Source of the DNA: CBDAUN01 sp965214875
GTDB lineage: Bacteria > Pseudomonadota > Gammaproteobacteria > Arenicellales > JAJDZL01
Length of the DNA: 64,000 nt
NCBI GenBank assembly: GCA_965214875.1
Contig: OZ243980.1
Coordinates: 2,480,001 to 2,544,000, forward strand
Reading direction: 5' to 3'
Under the pieces are notes generated by a model. The model had not been told where the DNA came from. It did not search any database and was given only the letters and a program-made list of their open reading frames with translations. Both the position numbers and the translations under genes were made by a program. This document shows positions 36,018-45,297 of this stretch, one piece after another (the stretch's first letter is position 1; each line of letters opens with the position of its first letter).

Positions 36018-36687
36018 ATGAAACTACTGATGAAGCTTACACCCCCCCCCTCATAAGTTAATTACCCTCCTGCTGCTGGCGGTTCTTGCGGCGCCGGCCG
36101 CGGCGCAGACGAACGTAACAAGCATCGGGCGCGAAGGCCCGACAGCTTGCCTGGATAAAGGTGAGGTCAATGCCGCGGATCTGCCCATCACGGGTTTAGC
36201 CACGTCCGCCGTGACCATCACTACTCCGGCAATAACCTGGAACCAATACGTTGGGCGGATTGGCGATGCGACACAACCTCAAAGTATTCTTGCTATGTAT
36301 ACGGCTGTTTTCAACGCCCGTACAAATGCAGTAGTGCGCCAATCCGCCGCTGACTTCGGAAGTGGATTTAATTTTGCCGGCGGGAGCCCAACCATCCTTG
36401 GTCTGGCTGCGAAGACTTCTTACTATGTGCAAGTTTATGTGCGTCCTTCGGGTAGTATTCCAGAGCAGGTGTTTGCCCGGCGCTGCTTCATGACGGGCGG
36501 CACCTACACCATGAATAAAGCCCCTGGAACAACTCATGAAAATAACTTTAACAGCGGGTGCTACTCGATCAGCCCCCTGACCATGCAGCATGTCCGCAAC
36601 TGCTGGTGCGGGCGCAAGACCACCCTGCCCCTGTTCAGCTCGACCCAGGACAACACCGATTTCCTGAACAGGTGGGGATGCCGGTAG
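36018..36687 (+). CDS. Secreted protein 1, poly-C phase-variable gene (frame currently off)
   Basis: GGAG precedes the ATG at 36018. The frame reads MKLLMKLT, then a run of nine C (36042-36050), and stops at once (TCA TAA). With 8 or 11 C it would continue PHKLITLLLLAVLAAPAAAQ, a good signal peptide cleaved after AAA or AAAQ, and stay open to 36687 (about 222 residues). The mature part (ACLDKGEVNAADLPITGL, TSYYVQVYVRPSGSIPEQVF) is probably beta-rich with 5 Cys and resembles nothing I know. The tract position right before the signal peptide strongly suggests on/off switching. The IS481 relic ends 77 bp upstream. Confidence 0.75.
36042..36050 (+). repeat. Poly-C tract (C9) in secreted-protein 1 gene
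   Basis: Nine C directly after codon 8. Length modulo 3 decides the frame: 8 or 11 gives signal peptide and full protein, 9 gives a stop two codons later. Confidence 0.85.
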
Positions 36688-36795
36688 CGGCCCTTGCCGG
36701 ATACGGGCGCGATTTAGTCACAGCGCCCGCTTTTTGGCGGCGAACTTGACGGAAAAACGCCTCGGTCACTACCCTTGACCATCCGAACGCCGCTC

Positions 36796-36809
36796 GGGGG
36801 GGGGGGGGG
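36796..36809. repeat. Poly-G tract (G14), intergenic
   Basis: Fourteen G between the stop of secreted-protein 1 (36687) and prxQ (36963). No plus-strand frame uses it; on minus it would be a C14 run with GAGCGG following. Function unknown. Confidence 0.7.
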
Positions 36810-36962
36810 AGTAAAAGGCGGCGGCTCAGCTACCGATTTTCAGCGTCTTCGGGGATAATTGCTAGAATTGCTTCGCCCTAGAGCGATTGATACAACACTC
36901 GCATGTTCAAATATAATTAAAATCTCTATCGTCAACATTCACATACAGCGGATAAATCAATA

Positions 36963-37442
36963 ATGTCTTCCAATATTGTCGAAGGTCAAAACGCGCTTTC
37001 ATTTTCGTTAGCTGATGCCTCTGGGCACTTAAAATCTCTAGAAGACTTTTCTGGGCAGAAAGTCGTAGTATTTTTTTATCCTAAAGACAACACTCCGGGT
37101 TGCACTAAGGAAGCATGCGGTTTCCGTGATTTGTGGGATGAGTTTCGCGCCGAGAACACTGCAGTCATTGGAATATCGCCCGACTCACCAGCCTCCCATC
37201 AAAAATTTGCAGACAGCTATGGATTGCCATTTGTGTTGCTTTGCGACCCCGATAAGGATGTCATGAAGGCATACGGCGCCTATGGAGAGAAGAACATGTA
37301 CGGGAAAAAAGTGCAGGGCGTAATACGATCCACCGTTTTGATCGGAGAAGACGGCACCGTTATCAAACATTGGAAGCGCGTGTCGAAAACCGCTGAACAC
37401 CCGCACAAGGTTCTTGAACATATCCGCAGCTTGAATCATTAG
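36963..37442 (+). CDS. bcp: Thiol peroxidase, Bcp/PrxQ type peroxiredoxin
   Basis: The 159-residue protein reduces hydroperoxides using a peroxidatic Cys with a resolving Cys five residues later, seen as TPGCTKEACGFRDLWDE (residues about 43-58). Family segments VVVFFYPKDNTPGC, GISPDSPASHQKFADSYGLP, FVLLCDPDKDVMKAYGAYG and STVLIGEDGTVIKHW are all present. Length is typical. It stands alone with its own promoter region. Confidence 0.95.
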   Translation: MSSNIVEGQNALSFSLADASGHLKSLEDFSGQKVVVFFYPKDNTPGCTKEACGFRDLWDEFRAENTAVIGISPDSPASHQKFADSYGLPFVLLCDPDKDVMKAYGAYGEKNMYGKKVQGVIRSTVLIGEDGTVIKHWKRVSKTAEHPHKVLEHIRSLNH

Positions 37443-37668
37443 CCAAAAATTGATGTCCTCGCAAAACATCAAATCACCACTGAAGCTGAAGCATTCTAAA
37501 GCGGCTTGATTTCAATAGGATTAAGCTGCCGAGGGCACAAAGTATTGAAAACACTGTATACCCTGCTAACGCCACAGCGCCGAGGTTCACTCTTGCCAGT
37601 TTCAGAAAGAAGCAAAAGCGCTGTTCTAAGGCGGACTAGCGGAATCGGCGGTCGATCTTGATGCGCGT
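37443..37668. other. Intergenic, nothing seen
   Basis: Convergent prxQ and rsmI; no clear terminator hairpin with a T-run found. Confidence 0.4.
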
Positions 37669-38511
37669 CTAATCGGTAGACTTTGGCATTTTCAGTTCTA
37701 GCAAACGCTTGTAGAGCTGATTGCTTCGCTGATCCAAGATTTTGGCGGCAGTCTGAGCCGCGACCCGAGTGGGCAGTACATCTACAAGCGCGAGCAAGGT
37801 GTCATCGATGGACAGGGGCGGTTTCGTGGAAACCGCCCCTGCAACGACAATAACAAATTCACCTTTGCGGCTCTCAGTGCCATCGCCTAGCAGCTCTGCC
37901 AGGTCCCTGAGAGAACCCCGCACAATGGTCTCGTGAATTTTAGTCATCTCCCTGCAAAAACAGGCCGCTCTATCTTCACCCAGCAAACGCTTGAGATCTT
38001 CAATCGTCTGCACAATGCGGTGAGGCGCTTCAAAAATCACGATAGTCCTGCTCTCTTTGGCCAGATCGTCCAAGCGACGCGCGCGCGCTGTGCCGCGAGA
38101 TGGCAAAAAACCTTCAAAGCAGAATTGCTCGGCCCCGATTGCGCAAACAGAAAGCGCGCAGGTCAGCGCACTAGGTCCTGGCACCGGCACAATGTGAACG
38201 CCGGCGGTGCCGACAGTCTTGATCAGCCTCACCCCGGGGTCGGAAATGGCAGGGGTACCGGCATCAGTTACCAGCGCAATGCTCTTGCCACCTTTCAGGC
38301 TTGCAAGAAGTTCCGAAGATCGTTTTGCCTCGTTGAACTTGTGGCACGACACAGTGGGCGTATTGATGGCAAGACGGTCAAGCAGCTTGCCCGTTCGCCT
38401 GGTGTCTTCAGCGGCAATGAGGTCGACTTCTTTGAGAATCCGGACCGCTCGCAGCGTAATATCTTCCAAATTCCCGATGGGCGTGGCGACAACATAGAAA
38501 GAACCGCTCAT
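37669..38511 (-). CDS. rsmI: 16S rRNA (cytidine-2'-O)-methyltransferase RsmI
   Basis: RsmI methylates the ribose of C1402 in 16S rRNA. Starting at MSGSFYVVATPIGNLEDITL (38511), it contains LIAAEDTRRTGKLLDRL, VSCHKFNEAKRS, VTDAGTPAISDPGVRLI, VPVPGPSALTCALSV, FCFEGFLPSRGTARARR and IVIFEAPHRIVQTIED, all RsmI motifs. The open frame to 38568 is not conserved. Divergent from lpoA, the classic arrangement in gammaproteobacteria, with the promoters of both in the 95 bp between them. Confidence 0.96.
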   Translation of the reverse strand: MSGSFYVVATPIGNLEDITLRAVRILKEVDLIAAEDTRRTGKLLDRLAINTPTVSCHKFNEAKRSSELLASLKGGKSIALVTDAGTPAISDPGVRLIKTVGTAGVHIVPVPGPSALTCALSVCAIGAEQFCFEGFLPSRGTARARRLDDLAKESRTIVIFEAPHRIVQTIEDLKRLLGEDRAACFCREMTKIHETIVRGSLRDLAELLGDGTESRKGEFVIVVAGAVSTKPPLSIDDTLLALVDVLPTRVAAQTAAKILDQRSNQLYKRLLELKMPKSTD

Positions 38512-38606
38512 ATCAACCGCCAACCATATCAATATAATTGGATCTATCAGCAACAAATGTTTGCCCATATGTTCAATTCAAATCGACAGTGCATTTTGTG
38601 ACCTTT

Positions 38607-40637
38607 GTGAAAAAGCCTTCAAGCAACTCAAGTGACGATGTGCCCACCTTGAGGCATGGGCTAATTGCGGCACTACTTGGAACGCTGGTTGCCGGCTGCG
38701 TACCTGAAGCAGCGCAGCAGACCAGTTCCGATCCCGCGATTGATCCGATAGGCATCGCGCAGGACGATTTCGACTCAGTCGCGATTGTTTTTGCGCCTAG
38801 CGATGAAGCGGATGCTGCTTTTGACATTATCGAAACGGCCCCAACACCCGAACCTGAGCCCTGGGAATATTTAAGTGATCGTGAATCTGACGATGCGGCT
38901 GGCAATCTGCTCCGTGCGGCCAATGCGCTGTCGAGCCGGCATCGAATCGCCGAGGCGCAAGCCATTGCCGATTTGGCGGCCCAATCTTCCTTAGAGCCGC
39001 CGCATTCGGTTGAACTTGCGCTGATCGAGGCAAGCAATGCATTAGCCAAACAAAATCATCGAAAAGCAATCAGACTGCTTGACTCAGTGTCTTTGCATCA
39101 AGTGCAAGCCGATCCAGATCAGCATGCCCGCATGCTTCAGATCTATGCTGCGGTCTTTTCGCGAACTGGCGACCTGATCAATCTGGCGCGCTCGCTTATT
39201 CGACTGCACGACGTGAGCTCCGACGATGGCAAGCGGCTAAAGACCGGTCACCGAATCATTCGGACGCTATTGAAAATCCCCTTCCGCGAACTTACCATTG
39301 CGCGAGGCCGTACAACTGATCCGGTTCAAGCGGGCTGGTTCAAGCTGGCGGTGGAAATCTATTTCGTCCTGCATGATCCATATCAGCTGGAGTTGGCTGC
39401 TGACAAGTGGTTGCAAGCAAATCCGGCCCACCCTGCATCCGCTATCCTGCGGACTGGAATCTTGCCCGAAGAAACGCTTGCATCCTCCGTTATCAGGAAG
39501 ATTGCGGTCGTGGTTCCGCTTACCTCCAATGCCGCACGTGCTGCGCATGCCTTCAGCGAAGGCGTTTCAGCCCAGCATGCCGCCGACAGCAATCCGTTCA
39601 AGCCCGACTTGGAGATCTACGATATCGGCTCTGAACCTGAGCTAACCTCCTGGTATGTCGATCAGGCAATCGCAAATGGTGCAGACTACGTAATCGGCCC
39701 GATTGGGGTTAAGTATGTTCAGGCCATGATCGACCACGGTCGGTTCGGCGCCCCGACCCTGCTGCTTGGTGACTCGGGCAACTTTTCGCTACCTGACCAC
39801 GTGCTGCAATTTGCTTTGACCCCGGAAAAAGAAGGGGCTGGCGTGGCATCTCGGGCGCGGCAGAACGGGCACAAGTTCGCGCTTATCTTGCATCCGCCAA
39901 CCCGATGGGGCAAACGAGTGCTGAACGGTTTCCAAAAGCAGTGGGCGGAGGATGACGGACAAGTCGTCAAAACTCTCGAATACGATCTTAATCAGCCGGA
40001 CTACTCGGATCTGACAAAAGAGCTGCTGAATATTGAAGCGAGCGCGGAGCGATTCGCCATCGTGCGGACCGCAGCGCGCAAATCGCTTAAGTTCACGCCG
40101 AGACGCCGGCAGGATGCGGATTTTATCTTTTTGATCAGCGATCCTCTGCACGGACGTCTGATCAAGCCGCATATCGACTTTCTCAAAGCACACGACCTTC
40201 CGGTTTACTCTACCTCGAGAATATTTAGCGGTGAGCCCAATGCCGTCAACGACAACGATCTCAATGGCATCCGCTTTCCGGATGTTGCCTGGCTTATCGA
40301 GCAAGGAGAAGCCGCAAGGAGCTTGCGCAAGCAGCTCCAGACTCCATGGCAAAGGGCATCGCAGCTCGACCGGCTATTCGCCATGGGAATCGATAGCTAC
40401 AATATGGTCTATCGCAGCATGCTGCTCAAGGACAATGTCAATGCGCGCTACCATGGTGCGACTTCAATGCTCCGAATCAACGAGCGCAACCGCTTGATTC
40501 GGGAGCCGAACTGGGGCGAGTTTGTTGATGGAGTTCCTCATGAGCTGCCGGACATCTTTCTCGCGAAAGACCCTCGAACCAGCCGGCAATCCGCGGCTTC
40601 GACGCTGGAACAACAGCCGGAAGAGCATTCACGATGA
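38607..40637 (+). CDS. lpoA: LpoA-type lipoprotein activator of penicillin-binding protein 1A (LppC family)
   Basis: An outer-membrane lipoprotein that stimulates PBP1A for peptidoglycan synthesis. The lipobox is in HGLIAALLGTLVAGC, cleaved before Cys; the preceding basic n-region fits a GTG start at 38607 (VKKPSSNS), although the frame is open from 38538. A helical repeat region (LRAANALSSRHRIAEAQAIA, LLDSVSLHQVQ) is followed by a periplasmic-binding-protein-like C-terminal domain (KIAVVVPLTSNAARAAHAF, NGADYVIGPIGVKYVQAM, RRRQDADFIFLISDPLHGRL). At 676 residues it matches the family. Divergent from rsmI and followed by dolP. Confidence 0.9.
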   Translation: MKKPSSNSSDDVPTLRHGLIAALLGTLVAGCVPEAAQQTSSDPAIDPIGIAQDDFDSVAIVFAPSDEADAAFDIIETAPTPEPEPWEYLSDRESDDAAGNLLRAANALSSRHRIAEAQAIADLAAQSSLEPPHSVELALIEASNALAKQNHRKAIRLLDSVSLHQVQADPDQHARMLQIYAAVFSRTGDLINLARSLIRLHDVSSDDGKRLKTGHRIIRTLLKIPFRELTIARGRTTDPVQAGWFKLAVEIYFVLHDPYQLELAADKWLQANPAHPASAILRTGILPEETLASSVIRKIAVVVPLTSNAARAAHAFSEGVSAQHAADSNPFKPDLEIYDIGSEPELTSWYVDQAIANGADYVIGPIGVKYVQAMIDHGRFGAPTLLLGDSGNFSLPDHVLQFALTPEKEGAGVASRARQNGHKFALILHPPTRWGKRVLNGFQKQWAEDDGQVVKTLEYDLNQPDYSDLTKELLNIEASAERFAIVRTAARKSLKFTPRRRQDADFIFLISDPLHGRLIKPHIDFLKAHDLPVYSTSRIFSGEPNAVNDNDLNGIRFPDVAWLIEQGEAARSLRKQLQTPWQRASQLDRLFAMGIDSYNMVYRSMLLKDNVNARYHGATSMLRINERNRLIREPNWGEFVDGVPHELPDIFLAKDPRTSRQSAASTLEQQPEEHSR

Positions 40638-40706
40638 ACCGAAAAGCCGTTATTCTGGCAACCGAACCCTCTAATGAATTAAACTTTAATATACGAGACT
40701 CAGCGC

Positions 40707-41273
40707 ATGTCAGTCATTAGACCTATTTCATTTGCCTCCGCGGCCGCCGCGATGCTGGCAGCAGCCCTTTTGTTCAATGCTTCCATTGCCAATGAAGGCG
40801 AGGCCAAGCGCAGTGTCGCACAGCATCTGATCGATAAATCCGCAACCATTTCTATCCGCAACACCTACTTCGCCGATATCGCCGATAAGACCAAGCATCG
40901 CATCAATATCACCACGGTCAACGGGGTGGTTTTACTGATCGGCGAGGTTCCTGATGCCGAAGCGAAAGACAGGCTGCACGATGTGGCAAGTTTAACCGAG
41001 GGCATCCGGCAAGTGATCAACGAGATCGTTGTTGGCAAACCGCATTCGCCAGTGTCTCTAGCTCGCGATCAGTGGATTCGCACGAAGGTTAAATTCAAAT
41101 TGGGAAGTGCGGACGATTTGCCGTCTTCGGACATTGTCGCCATCGTGTCAGGTCGAATTGCCTTTATGATGGGCGTACTGAGTCAGGAGCACGCTGATCG
41201 TGCAGTCCAAATAGCTCGCAATGTAAAGGGGGTCGAACGGGTCGTGTCGATATTCGAGATAAAAGAAGAGTGA
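40707..41273 (+). CDS. dolP: DolP/YraP-type BON-domain protein
   Basis: A 188-residue secreted protein with two BON domains, about 45-105 (YFADIADKTKHRINITTVNG, VVLLIGEVPDAEAKDRL) and 120-185 (WIRTKVKFKLGSADD, GRIAFMMGVLSQEHADRAV). DolP acts at the outer membrane near division sites. The signal peptide (SAAAAMLAAALLFNASIANE) has no lipobox Cys, while E. coli DolP is a lipoprotein. yraN and diaA, usually between lpoA and dolP, are missing here; the genes are 69 bp apart. Confidence 0.85.
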   Translation: MSVIRPISFASAAAAMLAAALLFNASIANEGEAKRSVAQHLIDKSATISIRNTYFADIADKTKHRINITTVNGVVLLIGEVPDAEAKDRLHDVASLTEGIRQVINEIVVGKPHSPVSLARDQWIRTKVKFKLGSADDLPSSDIVAIVSGRIAFMMGVLSQEHADRAVQIARNVKGVERVVSIFEIKEE

Positions 41274-41379
41274 ACGAGTTTGCAACCTTCGTCGAATTGG
41301 CATATTGCCGTTGCAGGTCAAGCAATTGCGATGATGCCTTCCAATGCAAGGTGCAGCCGTCTCGCTAATTGATTTGGAT

Positions 41380-41453
41380 TGGAGCGGATGGAGGGAATCG
41401 AACCCTCGTCATCAGCTTGGGAAGCTGAGGTTCTACCATTGAACTACACCCGC
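41380..41453 (-). tRNA. tRNA-Gly (CCC anticodon)
   Basis: The minus strand reads GCGGGTGTAGTTCAATGGTA from 41453, with anticodon arm TCAGC-TTCCCAA-GCTGA, T-arm GAGGG-TTCGATT-CCCTC, acceptor closing CATCCGC, discriminator T and encoded CCA ending at 41380. 74 nt. All stems pair with at most G-U wobble. The anticodon CCC reads GGG. Confidence 0.95.
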
Positions 41454-41673
41454 GCCCTGATGGCGGCACATTATGCCGGAATTCGCACAAATGAGCAACC
41501 ATCGAATTGTGCTTGCAAGTGCTGATTGCAACTGCGCCTCGCCCCGAGTTTGTTCGTTTTAATCTGCCGTGCAAAATCCGCTTTCCCACGTCTACTTGCC
41601 CGAAAACGTGAACGCTCCAAGCGCTGAGTTTTAACTTGCAAAGAAAGCCTCGCTAGCAAAGATATTTTGCTAT

Positions 41674-42507
41674 ATGAAAAAAAATCAAATCAAAGATTGG
41701 CATGCGTCGCTGCAACTCGCCTTCGAGCAAAGGAATGGAAGAACGCTGCTGGTTGAGCGGACCCACAGCGGACCATTGCGTGTGCAAAGGCCGTTCTATC
41801 CAGAGTCAGAACGAATTTGTCATGTATACATTCTGCACCCGCCCGGCGGCATTGTCAGTGGTGACGGTCTTGCAGTATCGATTCGCCTCAAGCCTGGATC
41901 CTGGAGCCTGATGACCAATCCAGGGGCGGCAAAGTTCTATAAGAACAAGCGTAAAACGGCCCGCCAAGACGTGGTCATCCAGGTCGAAGTCGATGCTATT
42001 GCTGAGTGGCTGCCGCAAGAGACAATTCTCTACAATGATGCTCATGCAGATTCACGGCTGCGCGTGAATTTGACCGCCAACGGGCAATTCATCGGCTGGG
42101 ACATTACCTGCATGGGACTGCCTGCGCGAGATAAACCACTAAAAAAGTGCAACGTAAAGAACCGATTGGAAATATTTCGAGATGATCGGCCTTTGCTGAT
42201 AGAACGTTCGCGCTATGTTACGAATCATCCCATTTTCAAGGCCGACTGGGGGCTTCGCGGCCATACAATTTCTGGTATATTCGTATGCTCGCAAAGCGAT
42301 GCGGCGTTAATTGGCAAGATTCGCGACAACGTTAACGTCAGCAAGGATGCCTTGTTCTCGGTAAGTGAATTGCAAGGCGTAATGATTTGCCGCTACCTTG
42401 GCAGCCAGATCGAGGAAGCAAAATCAGCCTTCAAGCTTACTTGGAAACTGCTTAGGTCTGCGCTGTACGCTTCGGAAGCGGTTGAGCCGCGCATCTGGAA
42501 CACCTGA
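41674..42507 (+). CDS. ureD: Urease accessory protein UreD
   Basis: First gene of a urease operon. UreD acts as scaffold for nickel insertion with UreF and UreG. Family segments: LQLAFEQRNGRTLLVERTHS, GPLRVQRPFYPE, CHVYILHPPGGIVSGDGLAV, TNPGAAKFYKNKRKTARQ and EWLPQETILYNDAHADSRL. 277 residues, normal. No urea transporter lies upstream; urea presumably enters by diffusion or a transporter elsewhere. Confidence 0.95.
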   Translation: MKKNQIKDWHASLQLAFEQRNGRTLLVERTHSGPLRVQRPFYPESERICHVYILHPPGGIVSGDGLAVSIRLKPGSWSLMTNPGAAKFYKNKRKTARQDVVIQVEVDAIAEWLPQETILYNDAHADSRLRVNLTANGQFIGWDITCMGLPARDKPLKKCNVKNRLEIFRDDRPLLIERSRYVTNHPIFKADWGLRGHTISGIFVCSQSDAALIGKIRDNVNVSKDALFSVSELQGVMICRYLGSQIEEAKSAFKLTWKLLRSALYASEAVEPRIWNT

Positions 42508-42533
42508 AACAAGCAAAATCGAAAAACGAAATC

Positions 42534-42836
42534 ATGTATCTCTCACCCAGAGAAAAAGACAAGTTGTTGTTATTTGCCGCCGCCTTGCTTGCAGAGCGAC
42601 GCAAGGCGCGCGGTTTAAAGTTGAACTATCCCGAAGCGGTCGCCTATATCTCCGCTGAAATCATCGAAGGAGCCAGAGACGGCAAATCGGTCGCAGAACT
42701 GATGTCGCGCGGTACCGGCTTGCTGACCAGCGATGATGTTATGGAGGGTGTTCCTGAAATGTTGCGCGATATTCAAGTTGAGGCAACCTTTCCGGATGGC
42801 ACTAAGCTTGTAACGGTGCACGACCCCATCGTCTAA
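42534..42836 (+). CDS. ureA: Urease subunit gamma
   Basis: UreA, 100 residues, with the family start MYLSPREKDKLLLFAAALLA, LKLNYPEAVAYISAEIIEGA and VAELMSRGTGLLTSDDVMEG, and MLRDIQVEATFPDGTKLVT. Structural subunit of the (UreABC) trimer. 26 bp after ureD. Confidence 0.97.
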   Translation: MYLSPREKDKLLLFAAALLAERRKARGLKLNYPEAVAYISAEIIEGARDGKSVAELMSRGTGLLTSDDVMEGVPEMLRDIQVEATFPDGTKLVTVHDPIV

Positions 42837-42846
42837 ACGGCAACAG

Positions 42847-43161
42847 ATGATGATTCCAGGCGAATTGAAAACGCGCGATGGCGATATTGAAATCAATGTT
42901 GGCCGCAAAACCAAAAAAATCGTTGTCGCCAACAGCGGCGACCGGCCGGTGCAGGTCGGTTCGCACTATCACTTCTACGAAGTCAACAGCGCACTTGAGT
43001 TCGATCGCAAAGCGGCACTCGGCTTTCGGTTGAACATCCCCGCCGGAACAGCTGTTCGGTTCGAACCCGGCTATGAACGAACCGTCGAGCTGGTCGAATA
43101 CGCCGGCAGAAGGCGAATCTACGGCTTTCGCGCGATGGTGTCCGGAGAATTGGATGGCTAG
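42847..43161 (+). CDS. ureB: Urease subunit beta
   Basis: UreB, 104 residues: MIPGELKTRDGDIEINVGRK, QVGSHYHFYEVNSALEFDR, NIPAGTAVRFEPGYERTVEL. Starts MMIPGE, so translation may begin at either Met. 10 bp after ureA; its end overlaps the ureC start by 8 bases. Confidence 0.97.
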   Translation: MMIPGELKTRDGDIEINVGRKTKKIVVANSGDRPVQVGSHYHFYEVNSALEFDRKAALGFRLNIPAGTAVRFEPGYERTVELVEYAGRRRIYGFRAMVSGELDG

Positions 43162-44857
43162 CCTGACGCGCACTGCCTATGCGGAAATGTATGGGCCGAC
43201 TACTGGGGATCGCGTCCGGCTGGCTGACACCTCGTTGTGGATTGAGGTGGAGCAAGATCACACGGTATATGGCGAGGAAGTCAAATTTGGCGGAGGCAAG
43301 GTGATTAGAGATGGCATGGGCCAAAGCCAGCTGACGAGTTCAAGCGTGATGGACTGCGTCATCACCAATGCGCTGATTATCGATTACTGGGGCATCGTAA
43401 AGGCCGATGTCGGCATCAAGGACGGACGGATCTCAGGAATCGGCAAAGCAGGCAACCCGGATGTGCAGCCCGGCATTGACATAATCATCGGGCCAGGCAC
43501 CGAAATCATCGCCGGCGAAGGGCAAATTCTGACTACCGGCGGTTTGGATGCTCACATCCACTTCATCTGCCCGCAACAAATCGAAGATGCCCTAATGTCC
43601 GGCATCACGACGATGATCGGCGGCGGTACCGGACCTGCGGTCGGCTCGAATGCTACAACCTGCACCCCTGGCCCCTGGTACATCTCCCGCATGTACCAGG
43701 CGATTGATGGTCAGCCGCTGAACTTCGGCTTCATGGGCAAGGGCAATGCCAGCTTGCCGCAAGCGCTGCATGAGCAGATCGAGGCTGGTGCGGTTGGGCT
43801 GAAGCTGCATGAAGACTGGGGCACAACGCCAGCGGTCATCGACTGCAGCTTGACGGTTGCTGACGAGCATGATGTGCAAATCGCTGTTCACACCGACACG
43901 CTTAACGAGTCGGGCTTTGTCGAAACAACCATGAATGCGGTCAACGGAAGAGTGATTCACGCCTATCACACCGAAGGAGCCGGCGGCGGGCATGCGCCAG
44001 ATATCATCTCAGTTTGCGGAAAGCCCAACATCCTGCCTTCAAGTACCAACCCTTCGCTGCCCTACACAGTCAACACGGTCGATGAACATCTCGACATGCT
44101 GATGGTTTGCCACCATCTTGATCCTTCGATCGCAGAGGACATCGCATTTGCTGAATCACGCATCCGCCGCGAAACCATTGCCGCAGAGGACATCCTGCAC
44201 GACATGGGCGCCATGTCCATCGTCGCATCGGATTCTCAGGCAATGGGGCGTGTTGGCGAGGTCATTACTCGAACCTGGCAAACTGCACACAATATGAAAA
44301 TGCAAAGAGGCTCATTGACCGGCGATCCGGTGCACCACGACAATTTCAGGGTCAAGCGATTCATCGCAAAATACACCATCAATCCTGCAATCGTTCACGG
44401 CGTGTCAAAGCATGTGGGTTCGATCGAGGCGGGCAAGCTTGCCGATCTTGTTTTGTGGCTTCCAGCATTTTTCGGCGTTAAGCCGTCGATGATCATTAAA
44501 GGCGGCATGATCGCAGCGGTCCCGATGGGAGATCCGAACGCTTCGATTCCGACCCCGCAACCCGTTCACTATCGGCGAATGTTTGGCGCACTGGGACAAG
44601 TGCCGGCGCAAACATGCATCAGTTTCGTCTCAAAAGCCGCACAAGCAGCAGATATCGCGACCAAGCTTAATCTGGGCAAGCAGGTCGCCGCGGTTGAGAA
44701 TTGTCGAGATATTTCCAAGTCTGATCTGATTCATAACGACTTTCAGCCGCATATCGAGGTGGACCCGGAAACCTACGAAGTCAGGGCGGACGGCATTTTG
44801 CTGGCATGCGAGCCCGCCAAGGAACTGCCGTTGGCGCAGCGCTACTTTTTGTTCTGA
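43154..44857 (+). CDS. ureC: Urease subunit alpha (catalytic)
   Basis: Hydrolyses urea to ammonia and carbamate at a dinickel center. The ATG at 43154 (MASLTRTAYAEMYGPTTGDR) overlaps ureB by 8 bases and gives 567 residues, the canonical length; the frame upstream to 43073 is noncoding. Nickel ligands and active-site residues are visible: GGLDAHIHFICPQQ, carbamylated Lys in AVGLKLHEDWGTTP, VIHAYHTEGAGGGHAPD, MLMVCHHLDPSIAEDIAFA and a late IVASDSQAMGRVGE Asp. Confidence 0.98.
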   Translation: MASLTRTAYAEMYGPTTGDRVRLADTSLWIEVEQDHTVYGEEVKFGGGKVIRDGMGQSQLTSSSVMDCVITNALIIDYWGIVKADVGIKDGRISGIGKAGNPDVQPGIDIIIGPGTEIIAGEGQILTTGGLDAHIHFICPQQIEDALMSGITTMIGGGTGPAVGSNATTCTPGPWYISRMYQAIDGQPLNFGFMGKGNASLPQALHEQIEAGAVGLKLHEDWGTTPAVIDCSLTVADEHDVQIAVHTDTLNESGFVETTMNAVNGRVIHAYHTEGAGGGHAPDIISVCGKPNILPSSTNPSLPYTVNTVDEHLDMLMVCHHLDPSIAEDIAFAESRIRRETIAAEDILHDMGAMSIVASDSQAMGRVGEVITRTWQTAHNMKMQRGSLTGDPVHHDNFRVKRFIAKYTINPAIVHGVSKHVGSIEAGKLADLVLWLPAFFGVKPSMIIKGGMIAAVPMGDPNASIPTPQPVHYRRMFGALGQVPAQTCISFVSKAAQAADIATKLNLGKQVAAVENCRDISKSDLIHNDFQPHIEVDPETYEVRADGILLACEPAKELPLAQRYFLF

Positions 44858-45297
44858 TGATGCAAAAGTTGACGTGCATTGTCTCTCGGCACCGCAAAGC
44901 GAATGCGACAATGACCATAAGCTTTGAAATGCGCCAGCGCAGCCGCTTTCGGGCCATGCTTGATCATGGCGAAGAGGTCGGTGTCGTTCTAGAACGCGGG
45001 TCGCTGCTTCGCGGCGGCGACAAAATCGCTAGCGATTTCGGCTATATCGTAGAAATTCGTTCCGCCAAAGAGCAAGTCTCGACCGTATTCGCCGACGGCG
45101 CACTGCAATTGGCGCGTATCGCCTACCACTTAGGCAACCGTCATGTGAAATTGCATATTGCTGATGGGTGGGTACGTTATCAGCGCGACCATGTATTGGA
45201 CGAGATGGCCGAGCTTCTCGGCGGGCGTGTTACCCATGAGGATGCCGAATTCGAGCCAGAGTCAGGGGCATATCTCGGACATCGGCACGATGAATAG
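44857..45297 (+). CDS. ureE: Urease accessory protein UreE (nickel chaperone)
   Basis: The ATG at 44857 (or 44860) overlaps the ureC stop (TGATG), so translation is coupled. The product has MTISFEMRQRSRFRAMLDHG, EEVGVVLERGSLLRGGD and LARIAYHLGNRHVKLHI with the nickel-binding His region, then LGGRVTHEDAEFEPE and a short HRHDE tail instead of a long His-rich tail. Delivers nickel to the UreDFG complex. 146 residues. Confidence 0.93.
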   Translation: MMQKLTCIVSRHRKANATMTISFEMRQRSRFRAMLDHGEEVGVVLERGSLLRGGDKIASDFGYIVEIRSAKEQVSTVFADGALQLARIAYHLGNRHVKLHIADGWVRYQRDHVLDEMAELLGGRVTHEDAEFEPESGAYLGHRHDE

